From positions 47,501-111,500 of the forward strand of contig JAIUCV010000571.1 in NCBI GenBank assembly GCA_026724425.1: a stretch of DNA of 64,000 bases. Direction: 5' to 3'. The position numbers were made by a program, and so were the translations under genes. A model generated the notes under the pieces. It worked only from the letters and a program-made list of their open reading frames with translations, was not told the origin of the DNA and did no database searches. Shown here one piece after another: positions 1 through 7,616 of the stretch. This stretch comes from Erythrophleum ivorense (taxonomy: Eukaryota > Streptophyta > Magnoliopsida > Fabales > Fabaceae). The first letter of the stretch is position 1, and each line of letters starts with the position of its first letter.

Positions 1-418
1 TTCAAAACCTTCTAATCACGATTTTAGGAGGTTCTATCGTGGAAAATTTCAAAACGATCGACAAAAAATCGAATCCGAACGGTGACATGTGTTCTGGTCG
101 ATAGAATATGCGCGCCAGTACGTTCGATGGCCGACGGATCCAACTGTACGGTCGATCAAAAATTTGTTTTCCGATTTTGTTCATTTTTCCCACATTCAAA
201 ACCTTCTAATCACGATTTTAGGAGATTCTATCGTGGAAAATTTGAAAACGATCGACAAAAAATTGAATCCGAACGGTGACATGTGTTCTGGTCGATAGAA
301 TATGCGCGCCAGTACGTTCGATGGCCGACGGATCCAACTGTACGGTCGATCAAATTTTGTTTTTCCGATTTTGTTCATTTTTCCCACATTCAAAACCTTC
401 TAATCACGATTTTAGGAG
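1..418. repeat. 194-bp satellite, two full monomers plus a fragment
   Basis: The phrase TTCAAAACCTTCTAATCACG starts at 1, 195 and 389, giving a 194-bp tandem period with only a few substitutions between copies. Small open frames repeat with the same spacing and are by-products of the repeat. The third copy stops at 418, where the sequence switches to the 199-bp family. The monomer has no visible similarity to the 199-bp satellite. The array probably continues to the left of the window. I do not recognise the family by name. Confidence 0.9.
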
Positions 419-1486
419 CAAAACATGCATTAGGTTCTACACGGGACTATGAGGAGCAACATGTGTGACATGATTCTCATTCCTTGAGAGGAACTTCAAA
501 GCTACCATCCTGAGAGAAACATAAGTAGTAAGGAGTCCCAATCGTAGCTCTATACCTTCACACAATGTAGGAACATACTTGTAGTGTATGTAATGATCAA
601 GACGGACCCATACTTAGCCAAACATGCATTAGGTTCTCCACGAGACTATGAGGAGCAACATGTGTGACATGATTCTCATTCCTTGAGAGGAACATCAAAG
701 CTACCATCCTGAGAGAAACATAAAAAGTAAGGAGTCCCAATCGTAGCTCTATGCCTCCACACAATATAGAAACATACTTGTAGTGTATGTAATGATCAAG
801 ACGGACCCATACTTAGCCAAACATGGATTAGGTTCTCCACGGGACTATGAGGAGCAAAATGTGTGACATGATTCTCATTCCTTGAGAGGAACATTAAAGC
901 TACCAACCTGAGAGAAACATAAGTAGTAAGGAGTCCCAATCGTAGCTCTATGCCTCCACACAATGTAGAAACATACTTGTAGTGTATGTAATGATCAAGA
1001 CGGACCCATAGTTAGCCAAACATGGATTAGGTTCTCCACGGGACTATGAGGAGCAACATGTGTGACATGATTCTCATTCCTTGTGAGGAACATCAAAGCT
1101 ACCATCCTGAGAGAAACATAAGTAGCAAGGAGTCCAAATCGTAGCTCTATGCTTCCAAACAATGTAGAAACATATTGTAGTGTGTGGAATGATCAAGACA
1201 GACCCGTAGTTAGCCAAACATGCATTAGGTTCTCCACGGGACTATGAGGAGCAACATGTGTGACATGATTCTCATTCCTTGAGAGGAACTTCAAAGCTAC
1301 CATCCTGAGAGAAACATTACTAGTAAGGATTCCCAATCGTAGCTCTATGCCTCAACACAATGTAGAAACATACTTGTAGTGTATGTAATGATCAAACGGA
1401 CCCATAGTTAGCCAAACATGCATTAGGTTCTACACGGGACTATGAGGAGCAACATGTGTGACATGATTCTCATTCCTTGAGAGGAA
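419..1486. repeat. 199-bp satellite, left edge block of diverged monomers
   Basis: About 5.4 monomers, whose AAACATG(C/G)ATTAGG phase marker starts at 421, 620, 819, 1018, 1216 and 1414. Spacing is 199 bp except for two 198-bp monomers that carry 1-bp deletions near 1170 and 1395. These monomers have private variants (AAAAAGTAAGG at about 722, ACATGGATTAGG at 820 and 1019, CTTCCAAACAATG at about 1152, GGATTCCCAATCG at about 1327). The same variants occur in the same order at 57.5-58.3 kb. The block is interrupted at 1486 by the Athila insertion. Confidence 0.93.
1482..1486. repeat. Target-site duplication, left copy (AGGAA)
   Basis: AGGAA lies immediately outside the left LTR end and is repeated at 15011-15015 outside the right LTR end. 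Together they reconstitute the uninterrupted satellite phrase GAGAGGAACTTCAAAG. A 5-bp duplication is usual for Ty3/gypsy integrases. Confidence 0.95.
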
Positions 1487-2321
1487 TGATAGTAGGATTT
1501 TTACTAAACAATTACCCTAGCTACACTATCATATCGCTGCAGTGTAAAAAGGAGTCAATCCAAATCGGGTGTGAAGCTATGCAATCAGGATGCGATCAAG
1601 TCTAATTAAGTCAAGCCAATTCAAATATGAGAATGTAATCTATCAACTTATGAAATGAACAGAGGTAAATGCAAGCTGATAATTATGAACTGAAATCTAG
1701 ATTGAACAGAATGCAATAAAATAAAAGATAAAAGATAACTTAAGTAACAAACACAAGATGAGAAACAATTAAAGACAAAGGATCCTGAGGAGTGGGTGTC
1801 ATTGACTAATGAATCTCCATGACTAACACTAGGGTGTTCAACAAAACTCAAGCAGAGCTAGTCCCTCAGCTGCAAACTCGACAACTAGCAAATCCACTCT
1901 CGTGGCAGGAGCTATCGAGTTAGTATGCTTCCAGACCCACTCTCATGGCGAAATGCACACTAACAAGCATTAAGAAACAGTTTGCAAATGCTAAAATGCA
2001 ATCAAGGCAACTAGTATCCTAGGTATGATATGCAAATTTCTTGTAAAAGCTGGTTCAGGCATTTCATCAAACACCTTCTGGGTGCTGAAATGCCTAATTT
2101 CAAATTCCAATTAATCATAGAGGAAAAAGCATTAAGTTCACTAATCAAGAAGGGAAATCAGAAATTCAAAGCTTAAACACCCTGGGTAATCATGGATTTT
2201 CACTAATCTGACCCAAACCTCAAGAACCCTAAATAGACTACTCAGAAATCGCCATACAGAAATCAAACCCAGAAATTGATAAAACTTGCATCATTAGAAA
2301 GAGGATTGAAAACTAAACAAC

Positions 2322-2327
2322 TTTATT
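2322..2327 (-). terminator. Candidate polyadenylation signal in 3' LTR
   Basis: AATAAA on the minus strand, about 130 bp downstream of the TATA box, which is where the end of the R region would be expected. The same signal is at 14414-14419 in the 5' LTR and 60236-60241 in the second element. The function is inferred from position and consensus. Confidence 0.5.
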
Positions 2328-2455
2328 GAAGGAAATAGTTGCAAAATCTCAAAGACAAAGAAGCAATCTGAAAATGCAAAATAAGAACCCTAGAGGCGAT
2401 TTTCAACTTAGTCAGAGTAAAAAGAAGATGTCTGACACAAATGACATCATTTGGC

Positions 2456-2463
2456 CTTTTATA
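2456..2463 (-). promoter_or_regulatory. TATA box copy in 3' LTR
   Basis: TATAAAAG on the minus strand, the counterpart of the 5' LTR box at 14548-14555. In this position it could drive transcription out of the element into the left-hand satellite. Confidence 0.6.
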
Positions 2464-2500
2464 CTAGGTTTTAGAAAAAAAAGTAAAAATAACACGTGCT

Positions 2501-2660
2501 GCAGACTCGAGGTGCCAACTTCATGTGATCTGGTCGAGTCTGCGTAAAGGTGCCACCTTTGGCACCAACTCGACCACCGACTCGATGTACTCGTCGAGTC
2601 CGTGTAAAGGCGCCACCTTTGGCACCAACTCGAGGTGGTTGATCGAGTCCGTAGGTCGAG
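2501..2660. repeat. U3 60-bp tandem repeats and TCGA palindromes
   Basis: Two adjacent 60-bp units start near 2531 and 2591. Each holds GTCGAGTC, a TAAAGG block and the inverted pair GGTGCC/GGCGCC...GGCACC. A perfect 10-bp inverted repeat, GCAGACTCGA (2501-2510) and TCGAGTCTGC (2534-2543), overlaps the first unit. The block lies upstream of the TATA box in U3, the usual place for LTR enhancer repeats. The second LTR copy is at 14593-14752. Confidence 0.8.
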
Positions 2661-2919
2661 TTTGCTTCTACTTCTTTCTTGGCCATCACTCCATCTCCTT
2701 CCTTGAGCTTCACTTCATCCCATTCCTTGGCCAACACTCCATCTGCTCCAAAAGTACCTGAAATGGCAAATAATGCAAGGATTGATGCAAATGCTTATGC
2801 AAACTATCATCTAAGAGAAGTGGATGCATATGGATGTAAATGGTAGTGGAATGATGTGATAAATGCACGAAAGCGATGGATAAATGATGCTAAAACAGGT
2901 TGAAATATATGTACATCAA

Positions 2920-2933
2920 CACCCCCAAACTTA
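2920..2933 (-). other. Polypurine tract (PPT) of element 1
   Basis: On the minus strand AAGTTTGGGGGTG ends one base before the TGATG start of the 3' LTR. This is the place and composition expected for the plus-strand primer in reverse transcription. Near-identical motifs recur at 3757-3770 and 4422-4434. Confidence 0.85.
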
Positions 2934-3756
2934 TCTTTTGCTTGCCCTCAAGCAAACAAACAAGAATAAAGAAAGGGATGAGGTTTGAAAACGAGCTGAT
3001 ACAGCCAAAAACAACAAGCAAAAATGATTTGATATATGTCCAAGTTTACGGTTCTAAAATGCATCAAGGTGAGCTACTTCCTGAAATTCGTAACCAAGCT
3101 TAACAAGATCAATCCAACTTCACAGTCACTCAAACAATGCATTCTTATCAGCAAAATCCCTTTAACATTTATTATGGTGAACAATGAATCATAAACATGC
3201 AAATTAGCAACTCATTTGGTTCAAGGTAAAGGCCAAGAGAAGAAGAAGGTTTCTTAAAGTCATAAAACGGTTTAAAGAGCAGGGATCTCTCAAGAAAATG
3301 ACTATGCTTTGGCAGAAGGCTAAGAGTTATAACCCAGGAGGATGCAAGAGCAGAACCTCTAACTACCTAGCTCTGACTCGATAGCGTCAGTACCCGAACC
3401 CCAGAAAAACCAAGAACGACTCCTAACTACCAAATAGGCTTTGCGCCTTTAGACTCAGAGGAGCACTTGCTCTTTTCTTCTTTTTCTTTTGTGAACTAGC
3501 CAAGAGAGAGGTGATCTTATGGTAACATCTAGCGGTTTGGGAAACCTAACACTTAGGGAACTCCTTTCTTTCTTTTAAACAGCTGAGACAATTGCCTTCT
3601 TTTCTTTTAACTTAGAACCCCCTTTTTCTTTTCTTTCTTAAAACTATTCCCAAACCTTTACTAGACCCTTTTGAAACACAAAACAACTCCCTGGCCTTAA
3701 TCAAAACAACTTTCTTTTCCCACTTTCTGAAAATGAAACCATAGCGCTCAAGATAT

Positions 3757-3770
3757 CACCCCCAAACTTA
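3757..3770 (-). other. Internal PPT-like motif A
   Basis: CACCCCCAAACTTA on the plus strand matches the genuine tract at 2920-2933 over 14 bases and lies 837 bp inside the element. The equivalent in the second element is at 61682-61695. A role as an additional plus-strand priming site is inference. Confidence 0.6.
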
Positions 3771-4421
3771 GCCTGAAAACAAACCCAGAAACGAACTAGA
3801 TACCTAGACATCCTACTCTTGCCGGTTTAAACTCAACACGTTCTGCTAAGCATAATCGAAATAAGGCCTCACAAGCACACGCAAGAGTAATGGGGGTTTG
3901 AATGAAAAGGCTAAAGTGTTCAGGGTGCGGGAAAGAAAATTACCTGGACAAACAAGAGGATAAACAAATGGGAAAAGATTGTCCAGATATGTATGCTATC
4001 CATGAGTTGCTTTCAATGCATGCAATGATATTTAAAAGTTAAGATTAAGGTTCAGATAAACAGGGATAAGCCTCAATTCGCAGCAGTGATCAAGTGAGAT
4101 GTGCATGTCATGATGTGATCAAGTTAAACACGGTTCGTTTTAAATGCTTCATTCTCACCCTAATGCATCAGAGAACCAGAAACCAAGGCACAAATCATAT
4201 CGCATGAGACTGTTATTTTACAAGGCTGTATCAACAATGCAGCATGATTATGAATCTATGTGATGCAATGGAAACTTAATCTAACAAATATGAATGCAAC
4301 TACATGAATATTTTTGGATTTTTCGAAAATTTTTCAAATTTTTATGTGTTTTTCTATGCCTTACATGATGCAAAAATTTGAGATAAGAAAACAGAACACA
4401 AGGTCAAATACATCTCAACCC

Positions 4422-4434
4422 CTCCCCCAAACTT
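4422..4434 (-). other. Internal PPT-like motif B
   Basis: CTCCCCCAAACTT on the plus strand, 12 of 13 bases matching the genuine tract, lies about 110 bp past the stop codon of the third gene. The equivalent in the second element is at 62348-62360. Confidence 0.55.
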
Positions 4435-4543
4435 GAATTACACAGTCCCTTGTGTAACAAAAGAAAGGAGAAGGGTTCAAGAATCAAAAACCAATAAAAA
4501 AAACAAATGAAATGGTATATACAATGAAGATGGAGTTGTTACC

Positions 4544-6418
4544 TCAAGGATGGGAGAAGAAGGAATCAACAGACTCCTCCATACTCTCACGTGTGTATGC
4601 TGGAAGTGAATGCTGCTCGAGTTCGTTGTTTGGGCTTTCTCCTTCTTCAGCGTCTGGCTCGATGTGAGGTTCCTCTCTGGAGGTCGAGCCTGGCAGAACC
4701 AACGTTGCAAACCGCACAGCTCTCCTCTTGAATTCTCTCGGCTCAAATGAAGACGATCTCGGTGGGTCAATGGGGAAATGGCGCCTAGCTTCAAGCACAA
4801 GGGAGCGGCTTCTCTCCATGACCATAGGCTCTGTTCCCACTTCCCGTGTAGTCTTGCTTGAAGACCCGTTTACTTTACGCTGAAGCTCCTTGATTTGTTC
4901 CTTCATCTCGCTGACCGTGCTCTTCAAAGACTTGATGATCTTTCCCTGATACTTATTCCATTTCTTGAGAAGACCGATGTGCTTGTGGGCGGCTTTTACA
5001 GAAGCACCTTGCCTTGGCGCTTCGTAGTCCTCAAAATCAAACTCCTCTGAGCTGTTGGCGCTGACTTCAGCAGGAGTGTCAGGCTGACACTGCGGTTTCT
5101 GCATATAGGAGGTATCATAAACCATCTCAAGTGGTGGGCAGAAGTTGACATTCTCCCCTCTCCTCACGTTTGTGTACTCTACACACGGTAATGGCAGCAA
5201 AACTTCTGTATCAGTCAGAGGATGGTGGAACTTGTAGGCAAATTTTCCTTCAATCTTCTTCCTGTCTAGGAAACCGGTCTTGGTGAGGTACGGGATGTCA
5301 ATCCACCTTGGATCATACTCCTCGCCCATCAAGTCAATACCACAAGCAACTAGAATAGGAGTCACTAGTCCTCCAATGCTGAGCTCTCCTTTTACCCTCT
5401 TCTTGTACATAGTCGATGCCCAAGTTCTGTAATAGAGGAATTGGTCGAGCAGAGCTATAGTCGGTCCTGTATCAGAAATATCCCCCGCTAATGGGACTCC
5501 CTCGCTGGTGAAATCGGTCACACTCCCAATTGCCGCATCCAGAAACTGAAGTTCCCCTTCGTTGATGTTACCCGTGACCGTTCTGGCAAAGAAGGTGTGA
5601 GCAATGGCCTTATGGAGGTATCTGATTACTGGACTTCGAATTTGAGCACTCTTTGACCTTGCAGAAGCATACTCTTCCTTGCCGCCAATGGTTCTCCAAA
5701 GCGACAGTAGCTCAGACCGGTCAAACTCTCTTGCACATCCTTGACCGCTTGGGAACCCAAACAGGACATCGATCTGATTGGTGGTGAGAGAGTGGGTTTC
5801 TCCGTTCACGCTAAACGTGATATAGCCTAGTCCACCGTCTGATTCTACCTCTGGTTCATCAGCATAAAAGTGTACAACCAACGAACATAGGAACTGACAA
5901 GTCTCCTCCTTAAATGCGCCGCAGCGATGGCTCATCATCGTGGCAAGACCGCACATCTCTGCAAGGTATTCAACATCTCTCTTTATCCCTAGTTCACGCA
6001 ATGTGTCTTGGTGAGGATACCTTGTTCCTGTGAACCTCATCCACTTTAGAATCTCTAGCAACTGTGCGGAATCGGGTCTCAGAGGAGGGGTGCGTTTCGA
6101 ACTCCTAACCGGCTTCACTTCTTCGATTTCACAACCGCTGTCATCGCTGTCAAAGTTCGCTTCCTTTTGCTCAGAGCCTTGTTCTTGTTCAACAAACGGA
6201 TCAGCTTCGCCCTGCTGGCTCTGTTCCTCACTATCACTCTCTGTTTCATCCGTTTCCACGGGTTTCTTTCCCTGTGATATTACCGCTTTCTTATTCTTAT
6301 CCATGGCTCGAGTAAGTCGCTTGCGCACTTCTTCTGTGGTAGGGCGCGGTGGTTTACGCAACCTGGAAGGATAAACAATCATAGATATTAGCCGCTTATA
6401 CACACACTCGACGTTCAA
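4544..6418 (-). CDS. Athila ORF-1 family third gene (often called env-like)
   Basis: A 624-codon frame downstream of gag-pol, related to the 'Arabidopsis retrotransposon ORF-1' (ATHILA) family; its function is not established. Visible parts: an acidic Ser/Glu/Asp-rich segment (about residues 53-103), the conserved core (about 120-440, with FTGTRYPHQDTLRELGI and LTTNQIDVLFGFPSG), a Lys/Glu-rich probable coiled coil (about 475-517) and an Arg/Ser-rich C-terminal tail. No signal peptide or clear membrane segment is visible, so an envelope role is not supported by this sequence. The open frame begins at 6418, but the first 19 codons are probably intron: a good acceptor lies at 6363-6364 and a small ATG exon at 6991-7025 joins in frame. 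An alternative start is Met39 (6304), in a strong GCCATGG context. The second element has a related copy at 62468-64000 with the same C-terminal residues. Confidence 0.85.
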   Translation of the reverse strand: MNVECVYKRLISMIVYPSRLRKPPRPTTEEVRKRLTRAMDKNKKAVISQGKKPVETDETESDSEEQSQQGEADPFVEQEQGSEQKEANFDSDDSGCEIEEVKPVRSSKRTPPLRPDSAQLLEILKWMRFTGTRYPHQDTLRELGIKRDVEYLAEMCGLATMMSHRCGAFKEETCQFLCSLVVHFYADEPEVESDGGLGYITFSVNGETHSLTTNQIDVLFGFPSGQGCAREFDRSELLSLWRTIGGKEEYASARSKSAQIRSPVIRYLHKAIAHTFFARTVTGNINEGELQFLDAAIGSVTDFTSEGVPLAGDISDTGPTIALLDQFLYYRTWASTMYKKRVKGELSIGGLVTPILVACGIDLMGEEYDPRWIDIPYLTKTGFLDRKKIEGKFAYKFHHPLTDTEVLLPLPCVEYTNVRRGENVNFCPPLEMVYDTSYMQKPQCQPDTPAEVSANSSEEFDFEDYEAPRQGASVKAAHKHIGLLKKWNKYQGKIIKSLKSTVSEMKEQIKELQRKVNGSSSKTTREVGTEPMVMERSRSLVLEARRHFPIDPPRSSSFEPREFKRRAVRFATLVLPGSTSREEPHIEPDAEEGESPNNELEQHSLPAYTRESMEESVDSFFSHP

Positions 6419-6990
6419 ACTCGGTATGCCAAGTCGAGTTTACAAAACTTTTAGCTCTTGAATAGCTAACTCGAGGTGGGTTGACCGAGTGTGCACATCG
6501 AGTTGGTACCGAATGAAAAAGGACAGTCAAAAACAGAGAGCTATGAAACCGCAAGGTGGAAGTGAAACATTCAACAATCAATTAAGACCAAGAAAGCGAT
6601 TATCAAGCTATCAGAGAGTAACTACACCGATTTGGACTTCACAGACTTGGAAAACGAAACTCAATCAAGCAACTTAGAACAAGTGCGAGCTGGAAAAGAA
6701 AGCTAACATCAAACTCGATAGCTTTTAATTCAATTCAAATTCAGGCAATCGAATCATAGAGTGTGAGGTTTCTTCTCAAAATAATTCCGACTTAGAACAA
6801 AACCCAGAATTCAACTTGTGCAAGCGAATGAGAAGCAATTGATAGGAAAGTTCAGAACAAAACCAAGGCACAAATGAACTCAATCTTGCAATTGAACATG
6901 CAAACAAACACAATGGACCCAGAGAAACTCAAAACTTCAACCTAAAGGTTCAACAATTTCGAAGTCTAGGGCTGAAAATAACGCTCTTAC
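6363..6990 (-). other. Predicted 628-nt intron of the third gene
   Basis: On the minus strand the donor is CCAA|GTAAGAG (intron starts at 6990). The acceptor is TTTATCCTTCCAG|G (intron ends at 6363), after a T/C-rich tract. A CTAAT branch-like motif (6387-6391) lies about 25 nt upstream. Splicing would join the 35-nt ATG exon (6991-7025) to the long frame in phase: 11 codons plus two bases, completed by the first base of exon 2. The predicted product is about 617 residues. The intron carries a TCGA-rich cluster at about 6405-6506. This is a prediction; no transcript evidence is available. Confidence 0.6.
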
Positions 6991-7025
6991 TTGGCTCTAG
7001 TCAACAATCTCTCAAAACGGTTCAT
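6991..7025 (-). CDS. Predicted first coding exon of the third gene
   Basis: An ATG at 7025 with A at -3 opens 11 codons (first residues MNRFERLL) that run straight into a GTAAGAG donor. Without splicing the frame stops one codon later. It lies at the end of a pyrimidine-rich leader (about 7030-7150) with a TATA-like box about 150 bp upstream. A short ATG exon, donor, acceptor and long frame that agree in phase favour a real exon over chance, but this is inference from sequence alone. Confidence 0.55.
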
Positions 7026-7190
7026 GTTATCACGAAATTGCAAAGGACAAGAGCTGAATCGATCGAGTGAAGAGAGAAAAGAAGAAGGCGATCTGTTTTT
7101 GAGAGAAGGGAGAGTGAAAGCGATCGAATGGGAGAGGAGAGTGAAAATGATTTTTCGATGTGAACAAGGGGAAAAATAAATAGGGTATAG
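7026..7190 (-). promoter_or_regulatory. Candidate internal promoter and CT-rich leader
   Basis: On the minus strand a TATTTATT box (7175-7182) is followed by about 120-140 nt rich in CTCTC/TTCTTC runs and then the ATG at 7025. A TATA-type box, a pyrimidine patch and a CT-rich leader are the usual layout of a plant core promoter. The segment is purine-rich on the plus strand, unlike the flanks. It would allow expression of the third gene without relying on the genomic RNA. A 100-codon frame on the same strand (7030-7332) is low-complexity Phe/Leu/Ser and unlikely to be coding. Confidence 0.45.
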
Positions 7191-7616
7191 CGAAAATTAG
7201 AAGTAGATAAAAGGGATAAAGGAAAATGGGTGGTTGTAATTTTATCAGGGAAAAAGAGGAGTCAAAAGACTGATGTGATTCTGAGCAAGGAACAGTAAAA
7301 AGGTGAAAGGGGCAGGCTTTTAGAGGTCTCACGCGCTCAAGAGAGAGTGAAACTCACTCACAATTCAAAATTTAAATTTCAGATGAAACCTGGTTAACTC
7401 GGCGTGCAAACTCGATGTGACATGTCGAGTCTGCATATCGAGTTTGATCAAACACCTTCCAAATTTTTGCTTTCTGATCACTTCATGCTCAAACTCTTTT
7501 TCCTGCCACCATAAACACTAAACAAAGCATAATTGAAAGGGTATATACAAAGATAAACATGGGAATTCCTCCCAAGCGAGCTTGTTTAAGGTCTCTAAGC
7601 TTGACCGCTTTACCGT
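7191..7616 (-). other. Intergenic DNA between gag-pol and third-gene promoter
   Basis: Non-coding sequence following the gag-pol stop. It contains a palindromic TCGA module at about 7397-7445 and A+T-rich stretches, including TATATA at about 7541-7546. No coding signal is seen on either strand. Confidence 0.6.

Larger units (their letters stand above)
1487..2918 (-). repeat. 3' LTR of Athila element 1
   Basis: 1432 bp, matching 13579-15010 at a constant offset of 12,092 with no difference that I could find by eye. It starts TGATG and ends CTATCA on the minus strand. It carries a TATAAAAG box (2456-2463), an AATAAA signal (2322-2327) and two 60-bp U3 repeats (about 2531-2650). Small open frames inside it look non-coding. 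Confidence 0.96.
2919..4543 (-). other. 3' non-coding region of element 1
   Basis: About 1.6 kb between the third gene and the 3' LTR with no convincing coding frame. Long 3' non-coding segments are typical of Athila elements. It holds pyrimidine-rich runs around 3465-3730 (purine-rich in the element's RNA), an A+T-rich stretch at about 4305-4375 and two extra PPT-like motifs. It aligns over its full length with 60842-62467 of the second element with few differences, except near 3070-3105. A 67-codon plus-strand frame at 2900-3103 overlaps the LTR end and PPT and is not credited. Confidence 0.8.

Noticed and set aside
1..418. Possible small genes of 61-69 codons
   Set aside because: They repeat at the 194-bp satellite period on both strands and so are by-products of the tandem repeat.
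2471..2737. 88-codon minus-strand frame in both LTRs
   Set aside because: It overlaps the U3 60-bp repeats upstream of and across the TATA box, and is not maintained in element 2. It is probably a by-product of the repeats.
4655..4690. A TCGA-module-like stretch inside the third gene
   Set aside because: GCTCGATGTG and GGTCGAGCCTGG resemble the palindromic module. However, they are conserved as ordinary coding sequence in both elements, and the match is weaker, so it was not counted as a copy.
6030..6374. 114-codon plus-strand frame
   Set aside because: Antisense to the acidic Ser/Glu-rich part of the third gene, whose low complexity explains the open frame.
7030..7332. 100-codon minus-strand frame rich in Phe, Leu and Ser
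   Set aside because: The composition follows from the CT-rich leader. It ends just before the better-supported ATG exon and overlaps the TATA-like box.
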